Below the pieces are notes generated by a model. It was not told the DNA's origin. It saw only the letters and a list, made by a program, of their open reading frames with translations, and did no database searches. Positions 42,371 through 53,260 of a stretch of 64,000 nt of DNA are shown piece after piece; positions within the stretch are counted from its first letter, which is position 1, and every line of letters starts with the position of its first letter. Source of the DNA: Luteibacter aegosomatissinici (lineage in GTDB: Bacteria; Pseudomonadota; Gammaproteobacteria; Xanthomonadales; Rhodanobacteraceae); NCBI RefSeq assembly GCF_023078495.1, contig NZ_CP095742.1:1240001-1304000 (forward strand), given 5' to 3'. The position numbers were made by a program, and so were the translations under genes.

Positions 42371-44046
42371 GCCACATGCAAGAAGGGAACACGCCGGAAG
42401 GCGAAGACCTGCCCCAGCCCGAAGTGCGCCGCTCGAAAATGGGCGTGTCGCTGATCTGGCTGGTGCCGATCATTGCCGCGCTGGTGGGCATTTCGCTGCT
42501 GGTCAACCACTTCATCTCGGCCGGGCCGCAGATCGAGGTGACGTTCCAGACGGGCGAAGGTATCGAGATCGGCAAGACCCAGGTCAAGTACAAGAACGTG
42601 GTGATCGGCAAGGTCACCAGCATGCGGCTGTCGAAAGACCGTACCCATGTCCGGGTGCAGATCGACCTGGAGAAGAACGCGTCGGAGTTTGCCACCAAGG
42701 GCACGCGCTACTGGGTGGTACGCCCACGCATTGGTGCCGGCGGCGTATCCGGCTTCGACACGTTGCTTTCCGGCGCGTTCATCGGTGCCGATACGGGCAC
42801 CTCGGAGGAGGACCAGAGCGACTTCACGGGCCTGGAGACCCCACCTGCGGTCACCCACGGGGCGCCGGGCCGCCGCTTCCAGTTGCATACGGCCGACCTC
42901 GGCTCGCTGGATATCGGTTCGCCGGTGTATTTCCGCCGTATCCAGGTGGGCCGCATCGTGTCGTACGAGCTGGACAAGGACGGCAAGGGTGTTTCGCTCC
43001 AGTTGTTCGTGGATGGCCCGAACGATCGCTTCGTCACCAAGGATTCGCGCTTCTGGAATGCCAGCGGCGTGGACGTATCGCTGGGTGCCGATGGCCTTAA
43101 ACTGAACACGCAGTCACTTGCTACGGTGATCGCGGGTGGCGTCGCGTTCCAGGATCCGCTCGGGCCGCATGACGAGACCCCGGCACCGGAAATGAGCGAG
43201 TACACCCTGTTTGCCGACCAGGGCACGGCCCTGGCGCCGCCAGACGGCAAGCCGCGCTATATCCGCATGCGCTTCGAACACTCGCTCCGGGGGCTGAACG
43301 TGGATGCCCCGGTCGAGTTGCTCGGCGTGAAGGTGGGCAAGGTCGTTTCGGTGAACCTCGATTACGACCCGGAGAAGCACAGCTTCCCGGTGGTGGTGGG
43401 CGCGCTGGTTTACCCGCAGCGGTTGGGCAAGGCCCACGAAAAGCTGGCCCAGGTGCTGGGCGGGGATCCGGAAACGCTGTTCCCGCGGATCATGAAGGGC
43501 CTGGTCGAGCACGGTCTGCGTGCGCAGGCGCGCTCGGGCAACCTGCTCACCGGCCAGCTCTACATCGCGATGGACGTGGATCCGAAGGCCGCCAAGGTGC
43601 CTTTCGATGCGAACGGCAAGCCGTTGGAAGTGCCGACCGTGCCGGGTGATTTCGATCACTTGCAGGAGCAGCTGTCGAGCATCGTGGACAAGATCTCGAA
43701 GATCCCGTTCGATTCGATCGGCAAGAACGTGGATGGCAGCCTGAAGGAGCTGAACGGCACGCTGCACCAGGTGAATACCGAGCTGTTGCCCGAGGCGAAG
43801 AAGACCTTGCAGGGTGTGAACCGAACGGTGGGCACCGCGAACGATGCCTTGAGCGAGAACTCGCCGTTGCAGCAGAACATCGCCAATACGCTGGAAGAAC
43901 TGCAGCGCACGGTCCGCTCGGTGCGTGCGTTCACTGATTACCTGGGCCGCCACCCGGAGGCGCTGTTGCGCGGCCGTGGCGCCGATGCACCGCCGCCGGC
44001 CAGTGCGCCGCCGTCTACGAAGCAGGGCAAGGAAGGACAGCCATGA
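42367..44046 (+). CDS. pqiB: PqiB, MCE-domain lipid transport protein
   Basis: A 559-residue protein anchored by one N-terminal helix (MGVSLIWLVPIIAALVGISL). Three MCE domains follow: EVTFQTGEGIEIGKTQVKYK (about 55-150), RRFQLHTADLGSLDIGSPVY (about 160-260) and the third (about 285-390). The C-terminal part (about 430-530) is a long helical region (SSIVDKISKIPFDSIGKNVD, then a coiled-coil-like run) that in E. coli forms the tunnel across the periplasm. The ATG at 42367 overlaps the stop of the second pqiA gene and has AAGGAAGG upstream. Confidence 0.93.
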   Translation: MSHMQEGNTPEGEDLPQPEVRRSKMGVSLIWLVPIIAALVGISLLVNHFISAGPQIEVTFQTGEGIEIGKTQVKYKNVVIGKVTSMRLSKDRTHVRVQIDLEKNASEFATKGTRYWVVRPRIGAGGVSGFDTLLSGAFIGADTGTSEEDQSDFTGLETPPAVTHGAPGRRFQLHTADLGSLDIGSPVYFRRIQVGRIVSYELDKDGKGVSLQLFVDGPNDRFVTKDSRFWNASGVDVSLGADGLKLNTQSLATVIAGGVAFQDPLGPHDETPAPEMSEYTLFADQGTALAPPDGKPRYIRMRFEHSLRGLNVDAPVELLGVKVGKVVSVNLDYDPEKHSFPVVVGALVYPQRLGKAHEKLAQVLGGDPETLFPRIMKGLVEHGLRAQARSGNLLTGQLYIAMDVDPKAAKVPFDANGKPLEVPTVPGDFDHLQEQLSSIVDKISKIPFDSIGKNVDGSLKELNGTLHQVNTELLPEAKKTLQGVNRTVGTANDALSENSPLQQNIANTLEELQRTVRSVRAFTDYLGRHPEALLRGRGADAPPPASAPPSTKQGKEGQP

Positions 44047-44633
44047 TGACGTTCACCCGTTTCGCCGCTTCGGCGCTCATTGTTGCGACGCTGGCGGCGT
44101 GTTCGTCGGCACCGGTGCATTTCCACACGCTGGTGCCGCCGGCCACCGCGGCCGTGGCGTCCTCGGCGCCGTTTGCGATCGATGTGCTGGCGGTGGGCGT
44201 ACCGCCGCAGGTGGATCAGCCGTCGATGGTGTTGCGCTCGGGCAGTTCGTCGGTGAGCGTGCTGGATGGCGAGCGCTGGGCCTCGCCGCTGGGCGATGAG
44301 ATCCGCTCGGCGCTGGCGGCGGACCTGTCGTCGCGCCTGGGTACGCACGATATCCACGGCTTGCCGCGGGCGAAGGATGCGAAGGTGGTGGCGGTGCAGG
44401 TGGATGTGCGCCGCTTCGATTCGGAACTGGGCGGCAACGCGACGCTCGAGGCGTCGTGGTCGGTGCGATCAGGTGAGCAGTCGGCGAACTGCGCGTCGCG
44501 CGTGGTGGAACCGGCGGGCGGCAGCTACGACACGCTGGTGGATGCCCACCAGCGCGCCATCAGCCAGCTCGCCGACCAGATCGCCACCGCCAGCCGCTCG
44601 CTTGCCGCCGGCCAACCGGGTACCTGCCGGTAA
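44043..44633 (+). CDS. pqiC: PqiC lipoprotein
   Basis: A 196-residue outer-membrane lipoprotein of the ABC-transport auxiliary family. MMTFTRFAASALIVATLAAC has the lipobox LAAC with Cys20. The conserved blocks PFAIDVLAVGVPPQVDQPSM then VLRSGSSSVSVLDGERWASP match PqiC. It should dock the tip of PqiB at the outer membrane. It overlaps pqiB by four bases, so all four genes form one translationally coupled operon. Confidence 0.92.
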   Translation: MMTFTRFAASALIVATLAACSSAPVHFHTLVPPATAAVASSAPFAIDVLAVGVPPQVDQPSMVLRSGSSSVSVLDGERWASPLGDEIRSALAADLSSRLGTHDIHGLPRAKDAKVVAVQVDVRRFDSELGGNATLEASWSVRSGEQSANCASRVVEPAGGSYDTLVDAHQRAISQLADQIATASRSLAAGQPGTCR

Positions 44634-44639
44634 GGCTCG

Positions 44640-44990
44640 CCTTTGGCTTCGCGCTAGTGCATCGGTTCATTCGCTTTCGCGAATGCGTGTGTTGAGCGGC
44701 ATCCGCCGCCTCGCTCTGGTGGGGCTGAGGCGAAGAGCCGTCGGTGCCCACCCTCGAGGCGAGTTCCGCACAAGAGAGCGGCCGTAGGCCAGCCTTACAT
44801 CGGGCTGGCCCATGGCTCGCTAACGGGGCGGCGGTTGTAGGAGCGCACCTTGTGCGCGAATCAAAGGCGCGGCGGCGCAGCCGCAGCATCCGACGCGAGG
44901 GTGGGCACCGACGGTTCTTCGCCTCAAGCCCACAAGAGCGAGGCGGCGTAAGCCGCTGGTCACATGCATTCGCGAAAGCGAATGAACCCC
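44640..44990. repeat. Composite palindromic element related to 11441-12338
   Basis: Both ends carry the hairpin module CATTCGC-TTTC-GCGAATG followed by a GGC/GCC hairpin, in opposite orientation. Inside, GAGCCGTCGGTGCCCACCCT plus CG (44735-44756) and its near inverse (44896-44917) recur, and the GAGTTCCGCACAAGAGAGCG segment matches the 12.1-kb copy. The middle holds a single REP-like palindrome (GTAGGAGCGCACCTTGTGCG, 44837). It lies between pqiC and leuS. No gene is credible in 44634-45110; a weak promoter TTGCCC-N17-TAGTCT (45020-45048) may serve leuS. Confidence 0.7.
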
Positions 44991-45059
44991 TTGAAATGCC
45001 GCTGGACAGCAACCCGAGGTTGCCCCCCAATATCCCGTGGGATAGTCTCCCGCGATTGA

Positions 45060-47858
<2,799 letters not shown>

Positions 47859-47860
47859 CC

Positions 47861-48400
47861 ATGAGCCCGAACGTTCTCCGTATCGCCCTGGTCGTCGCCG
47901 CTACCGCCCTGCTGGGCGCGTGCGGATTCCACCTGCGCCAGTCGGCGGCCTTGCCCGCGGGCATGGAGAAGGTACACCTCACCGTGGTCGGGGGTGGCCG
48001 CCTTGAACGTGAGCTGTCGCGTGCGCTGGAGAACTCCAACGCCACGGTGGTGGACAAGCCGGGCGCTGGCATCGCCGAGCTGGCAATCACCCAGAACTCG
48101 TTCCGCACCGATTCGCTTACGGTTAGTGGAACGGCGCGCGTCACGGAATACGCCGTGCGTTACCACGTTGAATTCAACGCCAAGGGCCCGGATGGCACGC
48201 TGTTGGTGGCCCCGCAGCAGGTCGATATGTCGCGCGAGTTCAGCTACGACGCGACCAACACGATCGGCACGGCCGCGCAGACCGAAGAGCTGCAGCGCAG
48301 CCTGATCGGCGACATGGTCCAGTCGATCCTGTTCCGCCTGCAGGCCGCCCGCAACCACCCGCCGGTGGTCGATGCGGCTCCGGCGCCGTCCGCTCAGTAA
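47861..48400 (+). CDS. lptE: LPS-assembly lipoprotein LptE
   Basis: A 179-residue outer-membrane lipoprotein that plugs LptD during LPS insertion. The signal MSPNVLRIALVVAATALLGA is followed by Cys21 (lipobox LGAC) and the typical GFHLRQSAALPAGM. The later blocks VHLTVVGGGRLERELSRALE, and AVRYHVEFNAKGPDGTLL then SREFSYDATNTIGTAAQTEE fit the fold. It follows leuS by two bases, as in most gammaproteobacteria, and precedes holA by 14. Confidence 0.95.
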   Translation: MSPNVLRIALVVAATALLGACGFHLRQSAALPAGMEKVHLTVVGGGRLERELSRALENSNATVVDKPGAGIAELAITQNSFRTDSLTVSGTARVTEYAVRYHVEFNAKGPDGTLLVAPQQVDMSREFSYDATNTIGTAAQTEELQRSLIGDMVQSILFRLQAARNHPPVVDAAPAPSAQ

Positions 48401-48414
48401 AGGGCGGACGCGCG

Positions 48415-49425
48415 GTGCCCATGCAGCCCGCCCAGTGGCATAAGCACCTTGCCGGCGACCGGATGGCGCCGGTGTACCTGCTGGTGGGCGAGGAGCTGCT
48501 GGTGCTGGAAGCCGCCGACGCCCTGCGCGCCATGGCCCGCCGGCTTGGCTACAGCGAGCGCGAAGTGCTCGAAGCCGATAGCCGCTTTGATTGGGATGAC
48601 CTCGCCCGTTCGTCCGCGGGACTTTCCCTGTTTGCGACGCAGCGTCTCCTCGACCTGCGCCTGGCGGGTGGCCGCGCGGGCAAGGACGGCGGTGCCGCTA
48701 TCACGGCCTTTGTCGATAACCCGCCGCCGGATACCACGTTGCTGATCTCTGCCACGGAGTGGAGTAGCAAACACGAAGCCGCCTGGACCAAGACCGTGGA
48801 CCAGGGCGGTATCCAGGTCGTTTTCAACGCGCCCCGCCCGAATGAATGGGCTCAATGGATCGGCCAGCGGCTGTCTTCCCGTGGGCTGCAAGCCACGCCC
48901 GATGCCGTCGCCATGCTGGCGGAACGGGTGGAAGGCAACCTCCTCGCCGCCGCGCAGGAGATCGACAAGCTGGTGGTGCTGGCCGGGGACCGCCGGCTCG
49001 ATGCCGCGACGCTGGAGAGCCTGGTGGCCGACAGCGCGCGCTTCGATGCGTTCAAACTCACCGATGCCGCGTTCGCCGGTGATGGTGGGCGCGCCCTGCG
49101 CATCCTTGCCGGGCTGCACGCCGAAGGCGATGAGCTGATCGCGCTGATGGGCTGGCTGGTCAATCAGCTGCAGCTGGCGCTGCGCCTGGCCAATGCCCGC
49201 GATTTCGCGGCCCAGGCCAAGGTGGAGCGGCTGTGGCCGGCGCGCGAGCAGTTGTTCCGCAAGGCGCTGCGCCGTGCACCGCGCGAGCATTGGCTGGCCT
49301 GCCTGGCCCGCGCCGCCCGGATCGACCGCATGGCCAAGGGGCGTGAGCAAGGCGATCCGTGGCTGGAAGCCGAACGGCTCATCGCCGCGATTGCCGAGCC
49401 CCGCGCCGCGGCTGCGTTCGCATGA
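48415..49425 (+). CDS. holA: DNA polymerase III delta subunit
   Basis: A 336-residue clamp-loader subunit that opens the beta clamp. The N-terminal AAA+-like domain has the family pattern APVYLLVGEELLVLEAADAL, then DWDDLARSSAGLSLFATQRL and LLDLRL. The middle RVEGNLLAAAQEIDKLVVLA and C-terminal SARFDAFKLTDAAFAGDGGR blocks also match. The GTG at 48415 gives MPMQPAQWHKHL, equivalent to the usual M-x-L-x-P start; the internal ATG two codons on is an alternative. It overlaps nadD by four bases. Confidence 0.94.
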   Translation: MPMQPAQWHKHLAGDRMAPVYLLVGEELLVLEAADALRAMARRLGYSEREVLEADSRFDWDDLARSSAGLSLFATQRLLDLRLAGGRAGKDGGAAITAFVDNPPPDTTLLISATEWSSKHEAAWTKTVDQGGIQVVFNAPRPNEWAQWIGQRLSSRGLQATPDAVAMLAERVEGNLLAAAQEIDKLVVLAGDRRLDAATLESLVADSARFDAFKLTDAAFAGDGGRALRILAGLHAEGDELIALMGWLVNQLQLALRLANARDFAAQAKVERLWPAREQLFRKALRRAPREHWLACLARAARIDRMAKGREQGDPWLEAERLIAAIAEPRAAAAFA

Positions 49426-50063
49426 GCCATACGCGTCCGCTCGCCATCCTTGGCGGTACCTTCGATCCGGTGCACAACGGCCACCTCCGGGCGGCCTGGG
49501 AGGCGGCGGAGGCGCTCGATGCGGAGGTGCGGATGGTGCCCGCGCGCACGCCGCCGCACCGGCCGCCCCCCATTGCCGACGCTGCAGGGCGCGTCGCCTT
49601 GCTGCACGCGGCACTGAAGGGGCAATCGCGGCTTGCCATCGATACCCGTGAACTGGATCGTGACGGCCCGTCCTACACCGTGGACACGCTGGCCTCCCTG
49701 CGCGCCGAGATAGGGCCGGAGCGGCCGTTGGTCCTGCTGGTGGGTGCCGATGCCTTCGCCGGCCTGGCCGCATGGCACCTGTGGCATGAGCTTTTCACCC
49801 TGGCCCACATCGGCGTGCTGACGCGCCCGGGCAGCGACCACGCACTTCCGGCAGAACTGGCCGCCTTCGTCGAAGGCCGCCGGGTCACCCGGCTGCATGG
49901 CCCGGCGGGCCAGGTGATCGATATCGCCATCACCCCGCTCGATATCGCCGCCACGGCGATCCGCGAAGCCTTTGCCGCGGGCAACGAGCCCCGCTTCCTG
50001 ATGCCCGAGACCTGCTTCAGCGACCCGGCCCTCCTCGAGCCGTATCGCGCCCTGGCCCTGTAA
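49422..50063 (+). CDS. nadD: Nicotinate-mononucleotide adenylyltransferase
   Basis: A 213-residue enzyme that makes deamido-NAD from NaMN and ATP. The nucleotide-binding GGTFDPVHNGHLRAAWEA at residue 11 has the (H)xGH motif of the family. SYTVDTLASLRAE and VGADAFAGLAAWHLWHELF are typical. The C-terminal SATAIRE-like signature reads ITPLDIAATAIREAFAAG, with the first Ser replaced by Ala-Ala. It starts within the holA stop region (ATGA), so the two genes are coupled. Confidence 0.95.
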   Translation: MSHTRPLAILGGTFDPVHNGHLRAAWEAAEALDAEVRMVPARTPPHRPPPIADAAGRVALLHAALKGQSRLAIDTRELDRDGPSYTVDTLASLRAEIGPERPLVLLVGADAFAGLAAWHLWHELFTLAHIGVLTRPGSDHALPAELAAFVEGRRVTRLHGPAGQVIDIAITPLDIAATAIREAFAAGNEPRFLMPETCFSDPALLEPYRALAL

Positions 50064-50076
50064 TCGCCCGCCTCCT

Positions 50077-50143
50077 GTAGGCGCGCGCTTGAGCGCAATC
50101 GGGGCTTGCCGCAAGGTTGCATCGCGTGCAAGCACGCTCCTAC
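50077..50143. repeat. REP pair, family 2, diverged
   Basis: GTAGGCGCGCGCTTGAGCGC at the left and GCGTGCAAGCACGCTCCTAC at the right are inverted relatives with several mismatches. It lies between nadD and rsfS, both on the plus strand, so it is one of few copies not between convergent genes. The GTAG heads are intact on both arms. Confidence 0.65.
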
Positions 50144-50212
50144 ACGCAGCCTGGCCCGCCCGGGGGTATACTGGCGCCACCCCGGCATTCCGCCGCACGA
50201 GGTTTCCGTATC

Positions 50213-50602
50213 TTGAGTTCGTCCGCATCCCGCAAGGCCAAGTCCGCCGCCAGCAACGAAGTTCTCCGCAAGCGCGTGATCGCGGCCCTTGAAGACCTCA
50301 AGGCCAAGGACGTCCGAGAAATCGACGTTCGTGGCAAGACCTCCATCGCCGACACCCTGTTCATCGCCTCCGGCACCTCGGCCCGCCACGTGAAATCCAT
50401 CGCCGACGAGGTGGTGAAGTTCGCGAAGGAAGCCGGCGTCATGCCGCTGGGCGTCGAAGGCCAGACCGAAGCCGAATGGGTGCTGGTCGACCTGGGCGAC
50501 ATCATCGTCCACGTCATGCTCCCGCGTATTCGCGAGTTCTACGGCCTCGAGCGCCTGTGGACGGTGGGCGACGACGCCCCCGACGCCGCCGCCAACGATT
50601 GA
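50213..50602 (+). CDS. rsfS: Ribosomal silencing factor RsfS
   Basis: A 129-residue protein that binds ribosomal protein uL14 and blocks subunit joining in starvation. The conserved core is [20 protein letters not shown], then [35 protein letters not shown] and FYGLERLW. The start is read as the TTG at 50213 with GAGG ten bases upstream; there is no ATG or GTG between it and the conserved region that would leave enough N-terminus. Eight bases separate its stop from rlmH. Confidence 0.93.
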   Translation: MSSSASRKAKSAASNEVLRKRVIAALEDLKAKDVREIDVRGKTSIADTLFIASGTSARHVKSIADEVVKFAKEAGVMPLGVEGQTEAEWVLVDLGDIIVHVMLPRIREFYGLERLWTVGDDAPDAAAND

Positions 50603-50609
50603 TCGCGCC

Positions 50610-51080
50610 GTGAAGGCGCGCCTTATCGCGGTCGGCGAACGCATGCCCGCCTGGGTGGCGGAAGGCTTCGCCGAATACCGCAAGCGGCTGTCGCACGAAC
50701 TGCCGCTGGAGCTCATCGAGATCAAGCCGGGCGTCCGCGGCAAGGGCCGCGATGATGCGCGTGCGATCGTGGATGAAGGCGCCGCCATCCTTGCGGCGTT
50801 GCCGCGCGATATCCACGTCATTGCCCTCGATGGCCGCGGCAAGCTGTGGTCCAGCGAGGAGCTGGGCGTACAGCTGGAGCAGTGGCGCATGGGTGGGCGC
50901 GACCTGGCCTTCCTCATTGGTGGCCCCGATGGGCACGCGCCGGAGGTGCTCGCGCGTGCTGACCAACGCTGGTCACTTGGCCCGCTTACCTTGCCGCACA
51001 TGCTGGTCAGGCTGGTGCTGGCCGAGCAGTTGTACCGCGCCACGACGCTGGTGGCCGGCCACCCCTACCATCGCGCCTGA
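50610..51080 (+). CDS. rlmH: 23S rRNA pseudouridine-1915 N3-methyltransferase
   Basis: A 156-residue SPOUT-class methyltransferase that modifies helix 69 of 23S rRNA. The start is a GTG giving [20 protein letters not shown]. The SAM-binding knot is [20 protein letters not shown], then [20 protein letters not shown] with the terminal HPYHRA needed for catalysis. The length is normal. It sits between rsfS and maf, as in many gammaproteobacteria. Confidence 0.96.
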   Translation: MKARLIAVGERMPAWVAEGFAEYRKRLSHELPLELIEIKPGVRGKGRDDARAIVDEGAAILAALPRDIHVIALDGRGKLWSSEELGVQLEQWRMGGRDLAFLIGGPDGHAPEVLARADQRWSLGPLTLPHMLVRLVLAEQLYRATTLVAGHPYHRA

Positions 51081-51091
51081 GGGATCGCTTA

Positions 51092-51649
51092 GTGCTCTAC
51101 CTTGCCTCGCAATCCCCACGCCGCCGTGAACTGCTCGATCAGCTTGGCGAGGACCACGGCACGCTCAACGTGGATGTCGAGGAGGTTCGCCAGCCCGGGG
51201 AGCCACCCGAGGCGTATGTGAGCCGCGTAGCGCGCGACAAGGCGCTGGCGGGCCTTGCGCTGGTCGCGGGTGAGCCAGGCGCACGCGTGCTTGGCGCCGA
51301 TACCGAGGTCATCCTGGGCGACGAGGTGTTCGGCAAACCGCGCGATGCCGCCGATGCCGCCGACATGCTCCGCCGCCTCGCGGGCCGTGAGCACCGCGTG
51401 GTGTCGGTTGCCTGGCTGGTGCAGCCGGGCACGGAACGCACCGCTACCTCGGTATCCACCGTACGTTTCGCCGCGTTGGATGACGCCACCATCGCCGCGT
51501 ATGTCGCCACCGGCGAGTGCATGGGCAAGGCGGGCGCGTATGCGATCCAGGGCCGCGCCGCCGCTTTCATCGAACACCTCTCCGGCAGCTATTCTGGCGT
51601 CATGGGGCTGCCGCTCTACGAAACTTCGCAGCTCTTGCGGGGTCAGTGA
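51092..51649 (+). CDS. maf: Maf-family nucleoside triphosphate pyrophosphatase
   Basis: A 185-residue house-cleaning enzyme that hydrolyses dTTP/UTP and modified nucleotides. [16 protein letters not shown] is the N-terminal signature, and [20 protein letters not shown] carries the catalytic acidic residue. [20 protein letters not shown] then [14 protein letters not shown] is the YhdE-type C-terminal block. The start is the GTG at 51092, 11 bases after rlmH. rng follows 54 bases later. Confidence 0.94.
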   Translation: MLYLASQSPRRRELLDQLGEDHGTLNVDVEEVRQPGEPPEAYVSRVARDKALAGLALVAGEPGARVLGADTEVILGDEVFGKPRDAADAADMLRRLAGREHRVVSVAWLVQPGTERTATSVSTVRFAALDDATIAAYVATGECMGKAGAYAIQGRAAAFIEHLSGSYSGVMGLPLYETSQLLRGQ

Positions 51650-51703
51650 CATGTTGCCGCCACGCAGCTATAAAGCGCGATGGCTTAAGGAAAAGGGGTG
51701 CCG

Positions 51704-53191
51704 GTGAGCGAGGAAATCCTGATCAATGTCACGCCGCGTGAGACGCGGGTGGCGATCGTCGAAAACGGCATGCTCCAGGAAGTGCACGTAGAGCGGGCGA
51801 CCAAGCGCGGCTACGTGGGGAATGTCTACAAGGGGCGCGTGCAGCGCGTCATGCCCGGCATGCAGGCGGTCTTTGTCGAGATCGGCCTCGAGCGCGCCGC
51901 GTTCCTGCACGCGTCCGATATCGTGCGCCCGTCGTTGCCACCGACCGATGCGCCTGACGGTGGCAAATCGAATGGCCACGGCCCGGTACCGCCGATCAGC
52001 GAACTGGTGCATGAAGGCCAGGAAATCGTCGTGCAGGTCGTCAAGGACCCGATCGGCAGCAAGGGCGCCCGGCTTTCCACCCACCTCTCGATCCCGTCAC
52101 GCTACCTCGTGCTGCTGCCGCATTCGCGCACGCTGGGCGTTTCGGTGCGCATCGAGGAAGAGGCCGAGCGCCAGCGCCTGAAGGACATCATCACGCCACT
52201 CATCGGCGAGAACCACCTGGGCTATATCGTCCGCACCAATGCGGAAGGGCAGTCGGAAGAATCGCTGGCGTTCGACGTGACCTACCTGGGCAAGGTATGG
52301 CGCGTGGTGCAGGAGAACATCCAGAAGGCGAAGGTCGGCGAGCGGGTGTACGAGGAGCTTTCGCTCCCGCTGCGCTCGCTGCGCGATTCGCTGAACGACG
52401 GCATCGAGAAGGTGCGCGTGGATTCACGCGAGACCTACGAGAAAACGGTCAAATTCGTCCAGAAATTCATGCCTGTGCTTTCCGACCGCGTGGAACATTA
52501 CTCGGGCGAGCGGCCGATCTTCGACCTGTACGGCGTGGAAGACGAGATCCAGCGCGCGCTGCGCAAGGAGGTGCCGCTGAAGTCGGGCGGTTACCTCATC
52601 GTGGACCAGACCGAAGCCATGACCACCATCGATGTGAATACAGGCGGTTACCTCGGTACCCGCAACCTCGAGGAAACGGTCTACCGCACCAACCTGGAGG
52701 CGGCGCAGGCGGCTGCCCGCCAACTGCGCCTGCGCAACCTGGGCGGCATCATCATCATCGATTTCATCGATATGGTGGACGACGAGCACAAGCGCCAGGT
52801 CCTTCGCATGCTCGAGAAGGGGTTATCCCGCGACCATGCCAAGACCACGGTCTACCCCATGTCGGCCCTGGGCCTCGTGGAGATGACCCGCAAGCGCACT
52901 ACCGAAAGCCTGGAGCGCCAGTTGTGCGAGCCGTGCCCCGCGTGCAGCGGCCGCGGCACGCTGAAGACGGCCGAAACCGTCATCTATGAGATTTTCCGTG
53001 AGATCACGCGCGCAGTACGACAGTTCAACGCGCAAAAGCTGCTGGTGATGGCAAGCCCGAAAGTGGTGGGCCGTATCCTCGAGGAGGAATCGGCGGCCGT
53101 GGCGGAACTCGAGGAATTCATCGCCAAGAGCATCCGCTTCCAGGCGGAAGAGCACTACTCGCAGGAACAGTTCGATGTCGTTCTCCTGTAG
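51704..53191 (+). CDS. rng: Ribonuclease G
   Basis: A 495-residue endoribonuclease that matures 16S rRNA and turns over some mRNAs. MSEEILINVTPRETRVAIVE then NGMLQEVHVERATKRGYVG is the expected start, followed by an S1 domain (about 37-125) with VYKGRVQRVMPGMQAVFVEI. The 5' sensor and DNase-I-like domain have QTEAMTTIDVNTGGYLGTRN and the catalytic Asp in IIDFIDMVDDEHKRQV. The zinc-link Cys are in LCEPCPACSGRGTLKT. There is no long disordered tail, so it is RNase G and not RNase E. The GTG at 51704 has AAGGGG six bases upstream; a GTG six bases earlier is less likely. Confidence 0.95.
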   Translation: MSEEILINVTPRETRVAIVENGMLQEVHVERATKRGYVGNVYKGRVQRVMPGMQAVFVEIGLERAAFLHASDIVRPSLPPTDAPDGGKSNGHGPVPPISELVHEGQEIVVQVVKDPIGSKGARLSTHLSIPSRYLVLLPHSRTLGVSVRIEEEAERQRLKDIITPLIGENHLGYIVRTNAEGQSEESLAFDVTYLGKVWRVVQENIQKAKVGERVYEELSLPLRSLRDSLNDGIEKVRVDSRETYEKTVKFVQKFMPVLSDRVEHYSGERPIFDLYGVEDEIQRALRKEVPLKSGGYLIVDQTEAMTTIDVNTGGYLGTRNLEETVYRTNLEAAQAAARQLRLRNLGGIIIIDFIDMVDDEHKRQVLRMLEKGLSRDHAKTTVYPMSALGLVEMTRKRTTESLERQLCEPCPACSGRGTLKTAETVIYEIFREITRAVRQFNAQKLLVMASPKVVGRILEEESAAVAELEEFIAKSIRFQAEEHYSQEQFDVVLL

Positions 53192-53260
53192 CAGCGGCCC
53201 TGGCCGTGATGGGCAACGGCCGGTCCCTGGCCGCCCGCCCGTTGGTTCACGGGCGGGCCG

